From assembly GCA_027492915.1 (NCBI GenBank), contig JAPUDW010000308.1, forward strand, positions 1-53,369: DNA of 53,369 nucleotides, in the 5' to 3' direction. The notes beneath the pieces are model-generated. The model saw only the letters and a list, made by a program, of their open reading frames with translations. It was not told the origin of the DNA and did not search any database. Source of the DNA: Bacteroidota bacterium. GTDB taxonomy: Bacteria; Chloroflexota; Anaerolineae; Aggregatilineales; Phototrophicaceae. The position numbers were made by a program, and so were the translations under genes. Shown here one piece after another: positions 22,257 through 30,953 of this stretch. The first letter of the stretch is position 1. Every line of letters starts with the position of its first letter.

Positions 22257-24524
22257 CTAACGACTATCGACTTTCACCTCACTCGGCAGGAGCAAACGGT
22301 CAGACCCATCCGGTAAACGTAGGGCTTCGTTCGTGGTCGAGTCTCGCAGTTGCACACTAATCAGCCCCACATCATTTGGTGCATCGGCGTAAATCGGTAT
22401 CTTGTAAGTTTCGGAGACAAAATAATCGGGCTGGTGGCGCACATCCGCCGCCCCGATGAAAAAACTGCTCGTCGTCCCCCACGCCTCGCTCACCGCGCGG
22501 TTCACAAGCTGCACCGTCGGTGGGTATGGCACCTCCAACGGACGCAGCGCCCGCCAGAACAGTGTCACGTTCAGCGTTTCCCCTGCCACCACGCGCGTCT
22601 GGTCGAGCGTGTAACCCAGCAGTTCGTAGGCATCGCCGAATGTCGCATGAACTGGCGTTTGCATCGCTGCTGGAGCATCCAACGGTGACCGCAGCCGAAA
22701 CCAATCGGTTTGCGGTTGAATATACAAGCGGTTCACCACCGCGAATCCCACTACGCTAACCATCACCACCTGCGCAAAACGCCCATATAAGCGGCTTTCT
22801 CTCGTAGCGGATGGGCTGAGACTCTCTCGCCCCCGCACCGCAAACACCCCCGCGATCACCACACTCACCAGCGATAACACCGGTGAGATGTTCTCCACCA
22901 GTGTCCCCGGTCGCGAAAGACTAATCACATGCTCTCCCGCTGGCACATTCACACTCAATAGGCCGAACTCGGCGTTCGGGAACACCGCCACCGGAACACC
23001 GTCAATCGTCGCCGCCCAACCGGGGAAATAAAACTGCCGGAAGTGGACTTCCTGTGGCTGTTCTGCCTTATAGCGGTAAGTCATCGCTCCCTCGCGGGTC
23101 AGCGCCTCGCCCTCACCATCGCGCGTGATGAAGTCCACCCGCAGCGGATCGTTCACATACGACTCGATGTCCGGCGTATCGTAAGGGATTCCCTCGCCCC
23201 AGATCGGCTTGAACTCGTCGTAGCTCGTCCCACCGAACGAATAGGTGTCCATCTCGTAGCGAATGAAGTCCGCTGCCGAAAGCTGGCTAAAATCCAACGA
23301 CTCACGGCTGGGGTACAACGTTGGCATCGCCGAAACAAACACCACCACCAGCATTGCCCCCGAACCCCACACTTGCCAGCGTCGGGGCAGCAGGAGCAAA
23401 CTACTCGCCCCCATCAGCGCGAAAAAGATACCCCCCAACCGCAGCACCCGCCCCGGAAACCGGAGCTGCCCTAATAACGGCACCTTCAGCCAGAAGTCGA
23501 GCGAGATGGGCAGAAGCAGGAAAATAACAAACACCCCTGCTGCACCCCACACCAGCGCCAGCCGGTACTTTCGCTTCACCACCAGCCCCACCAACCCGAC
23601 CGCTGCCAGCACCCCCGTCAACAAACCGATGCTGTCTGGCAGATTACGGTTCAGGTCGCTCAAATCCGGCGCAAACGCAGGCAGAAACAATTGGTAGGGC
23701 TGCAAGAAGCTGGCACTCAACACATTCGGCAGGTTATCCGCCCCTTCCGAAACTTGAATGTACGGCAGTTCCAGCACCATCGGCAGTAGGAATATCATCG
23801 CAATACCTGCCCCCAGCACCAACCCACCGCCCACTGCCACCCACCGCCCTAGCCATCGCTTATCCCACCGCGCGAACCACAGGCACAGCAGGGGCGCACC
23901 CGGCGCAACGAATAACCCCACCAGCACCGCCGTCGGTTGGTGTGCCAGCAGAATCAACCCGAACACGGCACCCAACGCACTCACACGCCGCAAACTCGGC
24001 TGGTCGGCAAGTCGAATAATCACCAAAAACAACCACGGTACTAGCGCCGAGGCAGTCATCTGGGCGATGCTGCCGATGTTCCACACCCCTTGAAACGCCG
24101 ACGGTGCATATGCCCATAACGCCGCCCCCACCAGCGCCATCGGAACAGGCAGCCAGCGGCGGCCAAGTGCGTAAACACCTGCGCTGCCCAGCATCCAACC
24201 CACTGCCACGATCAGCGTGAAAGCCAGCGATGCGCTTATGCCCAGCACGCCGAGCAACCCGCCCAACCATGTCGCCAGCGGTGCGTAAAAGTTGAACACC
24301 GGATAACCATAACCAAGATGGAAATAGGGTATCCAGCGTGGGTACAGGTCGCCGTTCTGCATCAGTGTAGTCATCGCGAAAATCCGGTGAACATGGAACA
24401 CGCCGTCCGCCGTGTTAATGACCCAATCACCGTTAAAGGTCGGCAGGATAGCCACCAACGGCAGCAGCGCCGCTGCCAGCAAGCCGCTGTCAAATTGTGT
24501 GCGTAATCGTTGGAGTCTCGTCAT
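22257..24524 (-). CDS. Large polytopic membrane protein (6-pyruvoyl-tetrahydropterin-synthase-related domain type)
   Basis: A 755-residue membrane protein. About ten to twelve hydrophobic helices fill residues 14-400, with the motif DGVFHVHRIFAMTTLMQNGDLYPRW (two pieces) in the first extracytoplasmic loop, then YGYPVFNFYAPL, as in the bacterial membrane proteins annotated as PTPS-related and in GT-C type glycosyltransferases. A long soluble part (about 400-530) has FRQFYFPGWAATIDG and EHVISLSRPGTLVE, a typical beta-rich exported domain; another helix and a C-terminal beta domain (LLGYTLDQTRVVAGETLNVTLFW) follow. The acidic/His motif in loop 1 fits a lipid-linked sugar transferase, but the substrate is unknown. 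It is a single-gene unit. Confidence 0.75.
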   Translation of the reverse strand: MTRLQRLRTQFDSGLLAAALLPLVAILPTFNGDWVINTADGVFHVHRIFAMTTLMQNGDLYPRWIPYFHLGYGYPVFNFYAPLATWLGGLLGVLGISASLAFTLIVAVGWMLGSAGVYALGRRWLPVPMALVGAALWAYAPSAFQGVWNIGSIAQMTASALVPWLFLVIIRLADQPSLRRVSALGAVFGLILLAHQPTAVLVGLFVAPGAPLLCLWFARWDKRWLGRWVAVGGGLVLGAGIAMIFLLPMVLELPYIQVSEGADNLPNVLSASFLQPYQLFLPAFAPDLSDLNRNLPDSIGLLTGVLAAVGLVGLVVKRKYRLALVWGAAGVFVIFLLLPISLDFWLKVPLLGQLRFPGRVLRLGGIFFALMGASSLLLLPRRWQVWGSGAMLVVVFVSAMPTLYPSRESLDFSQLSAADFIRYEMDTYSFGGTSYDEFKPIWGEGIPYDTPDIESYVNDPLRVDFITRDGEGEALTREGAMTYRYKAEQPQEVHFRQFYFPGWAATIDGVPVAVFPNAEFGLLSVNVPAGEHVISLSRPGTLVENISPVLSLVSVVIAGVFAVRGRESLSPSATRESRLYGRFAQVVMVSVVGFAVVNRLYIQPQTDWFRLRSPLDAPAAMQTPVHATFGDAYELLGYTLDQTRVVAGETLNVTLFWRALRPLEVPYPPTVQLVNRAVSEAWGTTSSFFIGAADVRHQPDYFVSETYKIPIYADAPNDVGLISVQLRDSTTNEALRLPDGSDRLLLPSEVKVDSR

Positions 24525-24589
24525 GTAAATATCATCGTCAAATAAAGGTATGATCTAAAAGCATATTTAAAAGGTCGCATAATTATTAT

Positions 24590-24620
24590 GTAGGGAGGAG
24601 GCGTGCCTCCTCCGCGCTAC
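24590..24620. repeat. GTAGGG palindromic element, copy 1
   Basis: GGAGGAGGC and GCCTCCTCC form a 9-bp perfect inverted repeat inside an outer GTAG...CTAC pair. It shares the GTAGGG head with elements at 24643, 33482 and 43931. Confidence 0.6.
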
Positions 24621-24642
24621 CGACCACAAACAATGTCTTTTC

Positions 24643-24668
24643 GTAGGGGCGGATTTAGATCTCATCCG
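24643..24668. repeat. GTAGGG palindromic element, copy 2
   Basis: GTAGGGG is followed by CGGAT (24650-24654) and ATCCG (24664-24668) around a loop containing AGATCT. It is about 50 bp from copy 1 and less symmetrical. Confidence 0.45.
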
Positions 24669-24853
24669 TTTTCTCCCAAACATCGAATTTTCAGACAGGT
24701 GCATTAGCCATCTCACCCTCGCCTATAAGTGTACCCTACCCGATGATGACTGCCTTTTTCCAGCCCCATATAAGCAGTGGGAACACGCATTGCACCAACA
24801 TCAGCTTTGCGATACACTTCTGCCCTCTGCACATAATAGAGTAAAGTCCAATC

Positions 24854-25270
24854 GTGAGTCAGGCACCCACGTCCGACCCCATTATCCAACAAGCACTCGC
24901 AGCCGCCATTGCTGTAACCCAACATGCCTACATCCCGTATTCGAATTATCCTGTCGGGGCTGCCCTTCGCACAGTCGATGGCATATTCTTTAGTGGTTGC
25001 AATATCGAAAACGCCTCCTACCCCGCGACGATCTGTGCCGAACGTACCGCGCTCGTCAAAGCCGTGAGCGAAGGACACCGCCAGTTTGATCTGTTGGTGG
25101 TCGTCACCAAAAATGCGGGTTCACCCTGTGGCATCTGCCGCCAAATGCTGTACGAATTTGCGCCGGATATGCGCGTCATCTTAGCCGATTTAAACGGTAA
25201 TATCACCTCCGACACCACCCTTTCCGGCCTGCTGCCCGACGGCTTCGGGCCGAACCGCTTACCCCGCTAA
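24854..25270 (+). CDS. cdd: Cytidine deaminase
   Basis: A 138-residue zinc enzyme that deaminates cytidine and deoxycytidine to uridine forms (pyrimidine salvage). The catalytic CAE motif (TICAERTAL, about residues 60-68) and the PCGICRQ motif (about 92-98) supply the three zinc cysteines and the general-acid Glu; FSGCNIENASYP is the substrate loop. Length matches the homotetrameric short class. The start is GTG (CAATCGTGAGTCAG); no in-frame ATG precedes the conserved region, and no strong ribosome site is seen. Confidence 0.96.
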   Translation: MSQAPTSDPIIQQALAAAIAVTQHAYIPYSNYPVGAALRTVDGIFFSGCNIENASYPATICAERTALVKAVSEGHRQFDLLVVVTKNAGSPCGICRQMLYEFAPDMRVILADLNGNITSDTTLSGLLPDGFGPNRLPR

Positions 25271-25452
25271 TCAAGCCGATGATGACAACCCTATCACCAT
25301 TCCATCAAGTCGCTGTTTTGGTAAGATTACCCTACCCAAAACACGTCTATAGTAAACAGCAAATAGGCTCTAAAAAACCTTTTATAAAACTTCATTCAAC
25401 ACCTAATTTCTCCCCTCCTGCCTGTACACAGTACGGTTTCCGGTATACCTAA

Positions 25453-26217
25453 ATGTCACGACCTGAACGCGCCTTCCGAACACAGGCCATCATTCTTAAA
25501 CGCCGCGACTTTGGTGAAGCGGATCGTATTCTGACGATCTTCACCCCTGACCGTGGCAAGCTGGATGTTATCGCCAAAGGTGCGCGGAAACCGACCAGCA
25601 CCAAGACCGGCCATGTGGAACTGTTCACACGGACGGATATGCTGATTCACAAAGGGCGTGACCTCGACATCGTAGCGCAGGCCGAGATGAACATGCCTTA
25701 TCTCGGCGTGCGCGAGGATCTGGTGCGTGGGGCATACGCCAGCTACATCGCCGAACTGCTCGACCGATTCACTGGCGAAGCCGACGAGGATTACGAAGAA
25801 CTCTTCGAGCTGATGGACGACACACTCGACCGCCTGTGTACCGAAGCTGACCCGCGCTTGGCCGTGCGCTACTACGAAACCCAACTGCTCGATCTGGTCG
25901 GCTTCCGGCCAGAACTCAGCGAGTGCGTGGTCAGCCGCGAAACAATTGAGGCCGAAGATCAATTCTTTAGCTATCCAATGGGCGGTGTGGTCAAACCGGG
26001 ATACGCCCACGATGGCATGGGTGTCGTGCCGGTCAGCGTCACGACGCTCAAACTCCTGCGACACATGCAGCGCAGCCCATTTAGCCATGTCAAAACATTA
26101 ACCATTCATCCCGCCCTACACGAAGAGAGTGAACGTATTCTATTGGGTTACATGACATTTTTATTGGAACGCAAGTTACAGAGTGTAGATTTTATCCGGC
26201 GCATCCGGCAAGTATGA
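25453..26217 (+). CDS. recO: DNA repair protein RecO
   Basis: A 254-residue recombination mediator that helps RecR load RecA on SSB-coated DNA. The N-terminal OB-fold reads TQAIILKRRDFGEADRILTIFT, GKLDVIAKGARKPTS and VELFTRTDMLIHKGRDLDIV. The helical C-terminal part follows (SYIAELLDRF, LLDLVGF). The usual zinc site is eroded: where many RecO proteins have CxxC...CxxC, this one reads ECVVSRE and GGVVKPGY, keeping a single Cys. It lies downstream of cdd with a 180-bp gap that includes a T-rich stretch. Confidence 0.93.
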   Translation: MSRPERAFRTQAIILKRRDFGEADRILTIFTPDRGKLDVIAKGARKPTSTKTGHVELFTRTDMLIHKGRDLDIVAQAEMNMPYLGVREDLVRGAYASYIAELLDRFTGEADEDYEELFELMDDTLDRLCTEADPRLAVRYYETQLLDLVGFRPELSECVVSRETIEAEDQFFSYPMGGVVKPGYAHDGMGVVPVSVTTLKLLRHMQRSPFSHVKTLTIHPALHEESERILLGYMTFLLERKLQSVDFIRRIRQV

Positions 26218-26348
26218 AAACTGTACAATTTTACAGAATCGTTATATCAATTTAACCTCTACGCTATTTATCATTCGGACAGCAGTAGAGTCAGGGGGGT
26301 AGGTTTGTTACTAAAATGGGGAACTCAGACGTGATCGAAGGGGAAACC

Positions 26349-28217
26349 ATGCAGAACGCAGCCGAGTTGTCGAGTGAGGCCATTGTTGTTGCCCTGCAAA
26401 AAACCGCCGAACTCGCGCCAGAACTGCGTCTGCCTTATGCTGAGCGCCTGTTGGAACACGCCGTGCAAACCCGTGATCCGGTTGCCAGCGCCCTCGTCGC
26501 CCAATTGATGGACAGTGACCCGACACTCGATACCCCCCTCGAAGCCCAGTTATATACCCATTTGCAAGAGCAGCCGGACGCGGTTTATGCCTTTATCCGC
26601 ACCCATCTCGTCGACCAATGTAATGAGTGTTGGCTGGAACGCTTGAAGCTCGCCGCCGCTGCTGCCTTGAAGGTCGCCACGACTGACGCCGCCGCCTCAA
26701 CCACTGCCGATTGGCTGACACTCATCGCCCGTGAACCCGCAAAATACGAATTGGGCGATGTCCTCCACGCCGGTTTACTCGCCGCACAAGAACGCGCTCA
26801 TGACGACCCTGAGCTGGCTCGCGTGTTGATCGGGCTGGCGGCCAAACGCGACGCAGCCGTGCTGGAACAATATCTGAATGACACCGAGTTTATGGCAGCC
26901 CTGCCGAACAACGTAGGGATGGTGCTGCGCGATTTCGCGGGTGATCCCTTAGCCCTACTGCAAAATCGTGGTCTTGAACTCTTTATGGTGGGTATGTCAC
27001 GCGCGGCACACGCCTGTGCCACCGACCTATTCACACCGTCTGCCATCGCGGGCATCTGGGAATTGTACGTCGGGGCGCAGTCCATCCCTTCGCTGCCGCC
27101 CAAATATCAAGCCGAAACAATTATCCAACTGTGGCTCGAAGGCGGCGTCAAGTGCCTGAGTAGCGAGGCGCTGGAAATGCTGGCGATCCAAATCCTCACC
27201 AGCCGCCGCGATGACCTGTTCCTGCAACTGCTCCACCAAGAAAACGGCGCGAAGGTTATCCTGCCGCGTCTGATCTTCATCCTCGAACGCAGCCACCGCA
27301 CGATTGAAGATGCCATGAACCTGATCGGGCGCATCGTGGCCGCCGGTGACATGCAGCCCTTAGAGGCCGTCGCCACCTATATCCAGATGCTCAAAGGCTT
27401 GGAGTGGCAGCGCGAAACCTTACCGCTTATGCAGCAGTTGTGTCGCACACTGCTCAAGCACCCCGAAATTAGCGCCCCGCCGGATATCCTCTGGCGTTTG
27501 GTGGAAGTCGGCAGCGAGTTTAAAGATGAGTTGGTCACTAAAACAGCTTTGAAACGAGCGCTGGCAACACTGGTTGACGAAGAAGACGAACCGGCATTAA
27601 TCGAAAACCTGCGCCGCGTGAATAGCCAAACTGCATGGAGTCCCTCCGTACACGACCTGATGATGGATTGGTGGCGCGGTTTCATCCGCCAGCAGCCGGT
27701 TTCGCGCCTCGGTCGCTTGGATAAAGCACTGGAAGGCAAGCGCGGGTTGGATGAAGCCCGCAGCGTACTACAAACCTTGTGGTCAGTACGCCGTATGATG
27801 GGTGGGCAGAACATGCCCGATTTCGCGCAGGCTGTACAAACCGCTTATAACGTCTTGGGCGCTCTCGCCGATGCTTTCGAAGCCAACAGCAAACGTGCCT
27901 TCCACTTCGACCCCGATACCGCCCGCGCCGAACTCAACGCGCAGGCTGATATGCTCCCCCCGCAAGAACGGCAGGTGCTGGCAAACAACCTGCGTGAACT
28001 CGCGCTCGTTATTGGCAACATGGGCGACAACCGCACCCGCGCCAACCTCATGCGCCGTGGCGACGAGGTTGACCGCGAGTTAATGTCCGGTGAAGAACTC
28101 CCGCACAGTTCCGTGGACGCGATGAAGTGGCTGGCGGGTTACTGGGGCGGCACCCAAACCGACGACGATGATGACGAGGGTTCGCCCAAAACCGCCGTCG
28201 ATACCCGCTTGCTCTAA
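26349..28217 (+). CDS. Large helical protein of unknown function
   Basis: A 622-residue soluble protein rich in Ala, Leu and Glu, predicted from composition to be almost all alpha helix. Helical hairpins of about 35-45 residues follow each other in a HEAT/TPR-like way (for example LVIGLAAKRDAAVLEQYL-type text near 170, TIEDAMNLIGRIVAAGD near 340, LALVIGNMGDNRTRANLMRRGDEVDREL near 570). There is no signal peptide or membrane helix. The C-terminus is acidic (TDDDDDEG). I do not recognise the family. AAGGGG sits 5 nt before the chosen ATG; an ATG 33 nt upstream is the alternative. It follows recO by 131 bp in the same direction. Confidence 0.75.
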   Translation: MQNAAELSSEAIVVALQKTAELAPELRLPYAERLLEHAVQTRDPVASALVAQLMDSDPTLDTPLEAQLYTHLQEQPDAVYAFIRTHLVDQCNECWLERLKLAAAAALKVATTDAAASTTADWLTLIAREPAKYELGDVLHAGLLAAQERAHDDPELARVLIGLAAKRDAAVLEQYLNDTEFMAALPNNVGMVLRDFAGDPLALLQNRGLELFMVGMSRAAHACATDLFTPSAIAGIWELYVGAQSIPSLPPKYQAETIIQLWLEGGVKCLSSEALEMLAIQILTSRRDDLFLQLLHQENGAKVILPRLIFILERSHRTIEDAMNLIGRIVAAGDMQPLEAVATYIQMLKGLEWQRETLPLMQQLCRTLLKHPEISAPPDILWRLVEVGSEFKDELVTKTALKRALATLVDEEDEPALIENLRRVNSQTAWSPSVHDLMMDWWRGFIRQQPVSRLGRLDKALEGKRGLDEARSVLQTLWSVRRMMGGQNMPDFAQAVQTAYNVLGALADAFEANSKRAFHFDPDTARAELNAQADMLPPQERQVLANNLRELALVIGNMGDNRTRANLMRRGDEVDRELMSGEELPHSSVDAMKWLAGYWGGTQTDDDDDEGSPKTAVDTRLL

Positions 28218-28229
28218 ACACAGGCAAGA

Positions 28230-28793
28230 TTACTTCTTTTTGTAGTGCAGGATGACGTTGCCCGATGGAAACGCCTGCGACTTCACCAGTTCAAGGTCAG
28301 CCTTCTTATCTTGCAAAAACTGCGGCTTGCCCTTGCCCAACACCGTCGGCGTCAGGATAAACACATAATCGTCGATCAAACCAGATTCGGTAAGCTGCTG
28401 TACTAGCGTCCCGCTGCCGAGGATCAGCAAGCCCGAACCACTCCCTGCCTTGATCTTCTCGACTTCGCTGATCAAATCCCCTATCACCAGCTTTGAATTT
28501 TCCCACGCCAGCGTTTTTAACGTGCGTGAAAACACCAATTTGGGCATCTCATTGATCTCTTTGGCTTGCACCTTCACCGGTTCGGGAAAATTCGAGTCGT
28601 CGCTCACGGTCGGCCAAAAGCGTTCGAGGTGCTGGTAGGTCACCCGACCGAGTAACAGGCTGTCCGTGTCCGGCACAGTTTCGTGCGCCACCTTGTTCTC
28701 TTCGTCGCCGGGGATAAACCAATCATTCTCGCCGTTGGGGCCATCAAAAAACCCGTCTAACGTAATCCGGTTTAATACGCTTATATTCCGCAT
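28230..28793 (-). CDS. Dihydrofolate-reductase-fold protein (RibD C-terminal family)
   Basis: A 187-residue protein of the RibD_C/YwjB-type group: ISVLNRITLDGFFDGPNGENDWF (in pieces, residues 4-26), DSLLLGRVTYQHLERFWP, LVFSRTL, LLILGSGTLVQQL and DDYVFILTPTVLGKGKPQF. The fold binds NADPH. Most members are stand-alone reductases of unknown substrate and not true folate reductases. AGGAGAG precedes the ATG. The gene is convergent with 26349 and lies downstream of an AraC-type regulator gene read in the same direction. Confidence 0.88.
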   Translation of the reverse strand: MRNISVLNRITLDGFFDGPNGENDWFIPGDEENKVAHETVPDTDSLLLGRVTYQHLERFWPTVSDDSNFPEPVKVQAKEINEMPKLVFSRTLKTLAWENSKLVIGDLISEVEKIKAGSGSGLLILGSGTLVQQLTESGLIDDYVFILTPTVLGKGKPQFLQDKKADLELVKSQAFPSGNVILHYKKK

Positions 28794-28868
28794 GGGTCTC
28801 TCCTATCGGTTATCTCAATCCAGTATAGGCTGGCGTGAGGGTACCAAAATTGTAAAAAACCGTCGCGT

Positions 28869-29693
28869 TCAGGTATAAGCGAATACGCTGTCATCGAACC
28901 CATCCATCTTTTGTGAAAGACCTTTGGGTGTGATTCCCGAAAACGCTTTGATGTCGCGGATAAAGTGTGATTGGTCGTGGAAATTGAGGGTGTGAGCGAT
29001 GTCGGTCAGCGTGGCGTATTGGCGGGTTTGCATCAGCATAATCGCGCGGTTAAACCGTTTGATGCGGCTGTAAAAGTGCGGCGACACCCCGACCGTTTGG
29101 CAGAAGCGTTTCTCAAACTGCCGCTCGGAAATACTCAAGTGATCAAGTAACCACTTCACGCTGATCTCACCGCAAGATTGGTGAATAAGTCGCAAGCTCT
29201 CCTCAATCATGCCATCACGGGTTCGCGCCTGCCGCAGCTTATTCAGCAGGAAAACCGTAATCAACCTCAAACGGTCATCGGTAGTCCACGCGTCGAGAAG
29301 CTGCATACTCAGGCTGTGGTCGCTAAATTCTGATAATTCCACAACCGAGTTCGTCATTTCTGCGGCGTTTAGGCCAAGCAGCGTTTGAAGCGCATGAGGT
29401 TTCAGTACCACCTGTGTTGTCGTAAACGAACCGCGCTTATAGTGCATCACCCCCGGTTCGGTCATCTGTCCGTAAACATACAACGTCGGCACATTGGTGG
29501 CACTGCCGTGGCGAGTTGTGATGTTCTCCAGCGGTGAATAGCCGTTATGATGCTCGAACACGATACCCGGCAGGCCATTCACACATACCGTAAGGGCTAT
29601 AGGCTCAACGCTGTCGTGCTGAGTAACTCGGATCGACTCCACATCATCGCGTAGGGGTTTGGGGATGGGCAAAACGGTAGACTGCACCGGCAA
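28869..29693 (-). CDS. AraC-family transcriptional regulator
   Basis: A 274-residue regulator. The N-terminal part (1-150) looks like the DUF6597-type ligand domain: PLRDDVESIRV, VCVNGLPGIVFEHHNGYSP and MHYKRGSFTTTQVVLKPHAL. The C-terminal part (about 170-265) has two helix-turn-helix units: ISVKWLLDHLSISERQFEKRF and LTDIAHTLNFHDQSHFIRDIKAFSGITPKG, the second being the AraC signature. It probably controls the DHFR-fold gene 75 bp downstream, and perhaps itself. The effector is unknown. Confidence 0.9.
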   Translation of the reverse strand: MPVQSTVLPIPKPLRDDVESIRVTQHDSVEPIALTVCVNGLPGIVFEHHNGYSPLENITTRHGSATNVPTLYVYGQMTEPGVMHYKRGSFTTTQVVLKPHALQTLLGLNAAEMTNSVVELSEFSDHSLSMQLLDAWTTDDRLRLITVFLLNKLRQARTRDGMIEESLRLIHQSCGEISVKWLLDHLSISERQFEKRFCQTVGVSPHFYSRIKRFNRAIMLMQTRQYATLTDIAHTLNFHDQSHFIRDIKAFSGITPKGLSQKMDGFDDSVFAYT

Positions 29694-29879
29694 CTCCTGA
29701 CCGTTAGCTTAGCCGATTATGCAGTCAGTATACCCCGCCACGCGACCAGAACACAAGTTCTTCACAAATTTAAATAGACGTTATCTGTTACATGATGAAT
29801 TTTAGATTCACATTGTAAGGGCTGGGTTATGGCGATTTACGAAATAGAGTGGTAAATAATTGATTGGTCGATAATGCCT

Positions 29880-29944
29880 TTTGAAGTCCCTTCAGTGGAC
29901 TTGTCTGGCGATTAGCATGACGGCTTTAGCCTCATGCGGTGCAA
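29880..29944. repeat. 65-bp double-hairpin repeat, copy B
   Basis: Copy B of the element at 5063-5127. Hairpin 1 pairs AAGTCC (29884-29889) with GGACTT (29897-29902); hairpin 2 pairs GCATGA with TCATGC around cGGC-TTTA-GCC. Stem positions differ from copy A in a compensating way. It lies in the 270-bp gap upstream of the AraC gene and downstream of the Pmp3-like gene, where nothing else is seen. Confidence 0.7.
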
Positions 29945-29963
29945 ACGACAACATTTTTATCTG

Positions 29964-30275
29964 TCACTTCCCCTTCCGATACCCCGTCAGCGGCGCGTGG
30001 TCATCCTCGACCACTTCGGCAACCTCACCATCCGCCAGCCGGACGTACGCACCTTTGCGCTTCTCTTTTTCCGGCCATGATTCGTCATAAATGAGGTCAG
30101 CCTCAGGCGCCGGAGATTTATCCGCCAGCACGATCAACACCGCCGCAATCATCCCCGGTATCCACAGCGGGAACATCAACAGAGTAACGACCAGAATCGT
30201 GCCGCAGCCTTTATCCAGCACCGCCAACGGAGGGAAAATCAGCGCCAGCACCACTCGCCCCGCCCGGTTATCCAT
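29964..30275 (-). CDS. YqaE/Pmp3-family small membrane protein
   Basis: A 103-residue protein. Residues 8-50 match the UPF0057/Pmp3 pattern: ALIFPPLAVLDKGCGTILV followed by a second helix MFPLWIPGMIAAVLIVL, i.e. two membrane helices with the conserved PP and GCG. A longer, charged C-terminal tail (LIYDESWPEKEKRKGAYVRLADGE) is unusual for the family and would be cytoplasmic or on the outer face. Members of the family are linked to membrane potential and salt or cold stress. Its ATG overlaps the stop codon of the upstream pentapeptide gene (TGATG), so translation is coupled. Confidence 0.75.
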   Translation of the reverse strand: MDNRAGRVVLALIFPPLAVLDKGCGTILVVTLLMFPLWIPGMIAAVLIVLADKSPAPEADLIYDESWPEKEKRKGAYVRLADGEVAEVVEDDHAPLTGYRKGK

Positions 30276-30871
30276 CAGCGGGTGCTGACCCGCCCGAATT
30301 CAGGGTGTGTGGGGTCGATAAAACGCGCCCAATCGGTGCCGCTTGTCCAAAAAGTACCGTCAGGCAAAATCGTTTGTTCACTAAAACGGGTCTCGAAGAA
30401 AATCACGCCATTCATCGCGGCACGGTGGAAATTCGCGCCGGATAAATCCGCCTGCCAGAAATTGGTGGCGTGTAAAGTCGCGCCCGCCAAAATCGCGCCG
30501 GTAAGCTGCGCCTGCGGCAGATAAGCGCGGCTGAGATCAGCGCCAGAAAGATCAGCATCGGTCAGAATCACGCTGCGCATATTGGCTTCGTGCAGGATAG
30601 CCTCAGCCAACACCGCCGATTTAAGGAGCGTTTCGCCTAAGTAAGCCTTGGTCAGGTTTGCCCCACGCAAGTTTGCCCGCTGCATTTCGGCCTTTGCCAG
30701 CGCCGCCCCGCGCAAGTTCGCCTTCTCCAACTGTGCCGCGTGCAGAGAACCATCCCGAAACCAACCCTTGGCTTTGAGCAGTTCAACCGCTTTAAGTACC
30801 TGCTTGTTATCGCTGCTGCCCATCTGCTGGATCAGTGCGCTTTTTGAACGACCAAACAACGAGTCGAGCAT
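30275..30871 (-). CDS. Pentapeptide-repeat protein
   Basis: A 198-residue protein. Residues 1-45 are a helical head (LIQQMGSSDNKQVLKAVELLKAKGWFRDG). Residues 45-165 are about 20 pentapeptide repeats of the A(D/N)LxX type (AKANLRGAALAKAEMQRANLRGANL in short pieces) that build a quadrilateral beta-helix. The tail is LPDGTFWTSGTDWARFIDPTHPEFGR. The head and tail are closely matched by the protein at 30954, so they are paralogues with the same architecture. No signal peptide. Function unknown; the fold usually mediates protein contact. Confidence 0.9.
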   Translation of the reverse strand: MLDSLFGRSKSALIQQMGSSDNKQVLKAVELLKAKGWFRDGSLHAAQLEKANLRGAALAKAEMQRANLRGANLTKAYLGETLLKSAVLAEAILHEANMRSVILTDADLSGADLSRAYLPQAQLTGAILAGATLHATNFWQADLSGANFHRAAMNGVIFFETRFSEQTILPDGTFWTSGTDWARFIDPTHPEFGRVSTR

Positions 30872-30953
30872 AACCGCGTCCTACGAAAACACTTGTGCGT
30901 CAATGATATGATTATGCAGCTTAATAGCCCCCGCGCTGGCTGTCAATCGGTAT

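Larger units (their letters stand above)
24525..24853. other. Intergenic region with two GTAGGG-headed palindromes
   Basis: No gene seen in this 329-bp divergent gap. It carries two palindromic repeat elements described separately (24590-24620 and 24643-24668). Promoters for both flanking genes must lie here, but no convincing hexamer pair stands out. Confidence 0.5.

Noticed and set aside
22257..24524. Several long plus-strand frames inside the large membrane-protein gene
   Set aside because: They are antisense shadows of a clearly coding frame with regular helix pattern and known motifs.
24854..25452. T-rich stretch after cdd as a terminator
   Set aside because: No convincing stem precedes the T residues near 25370-25400.
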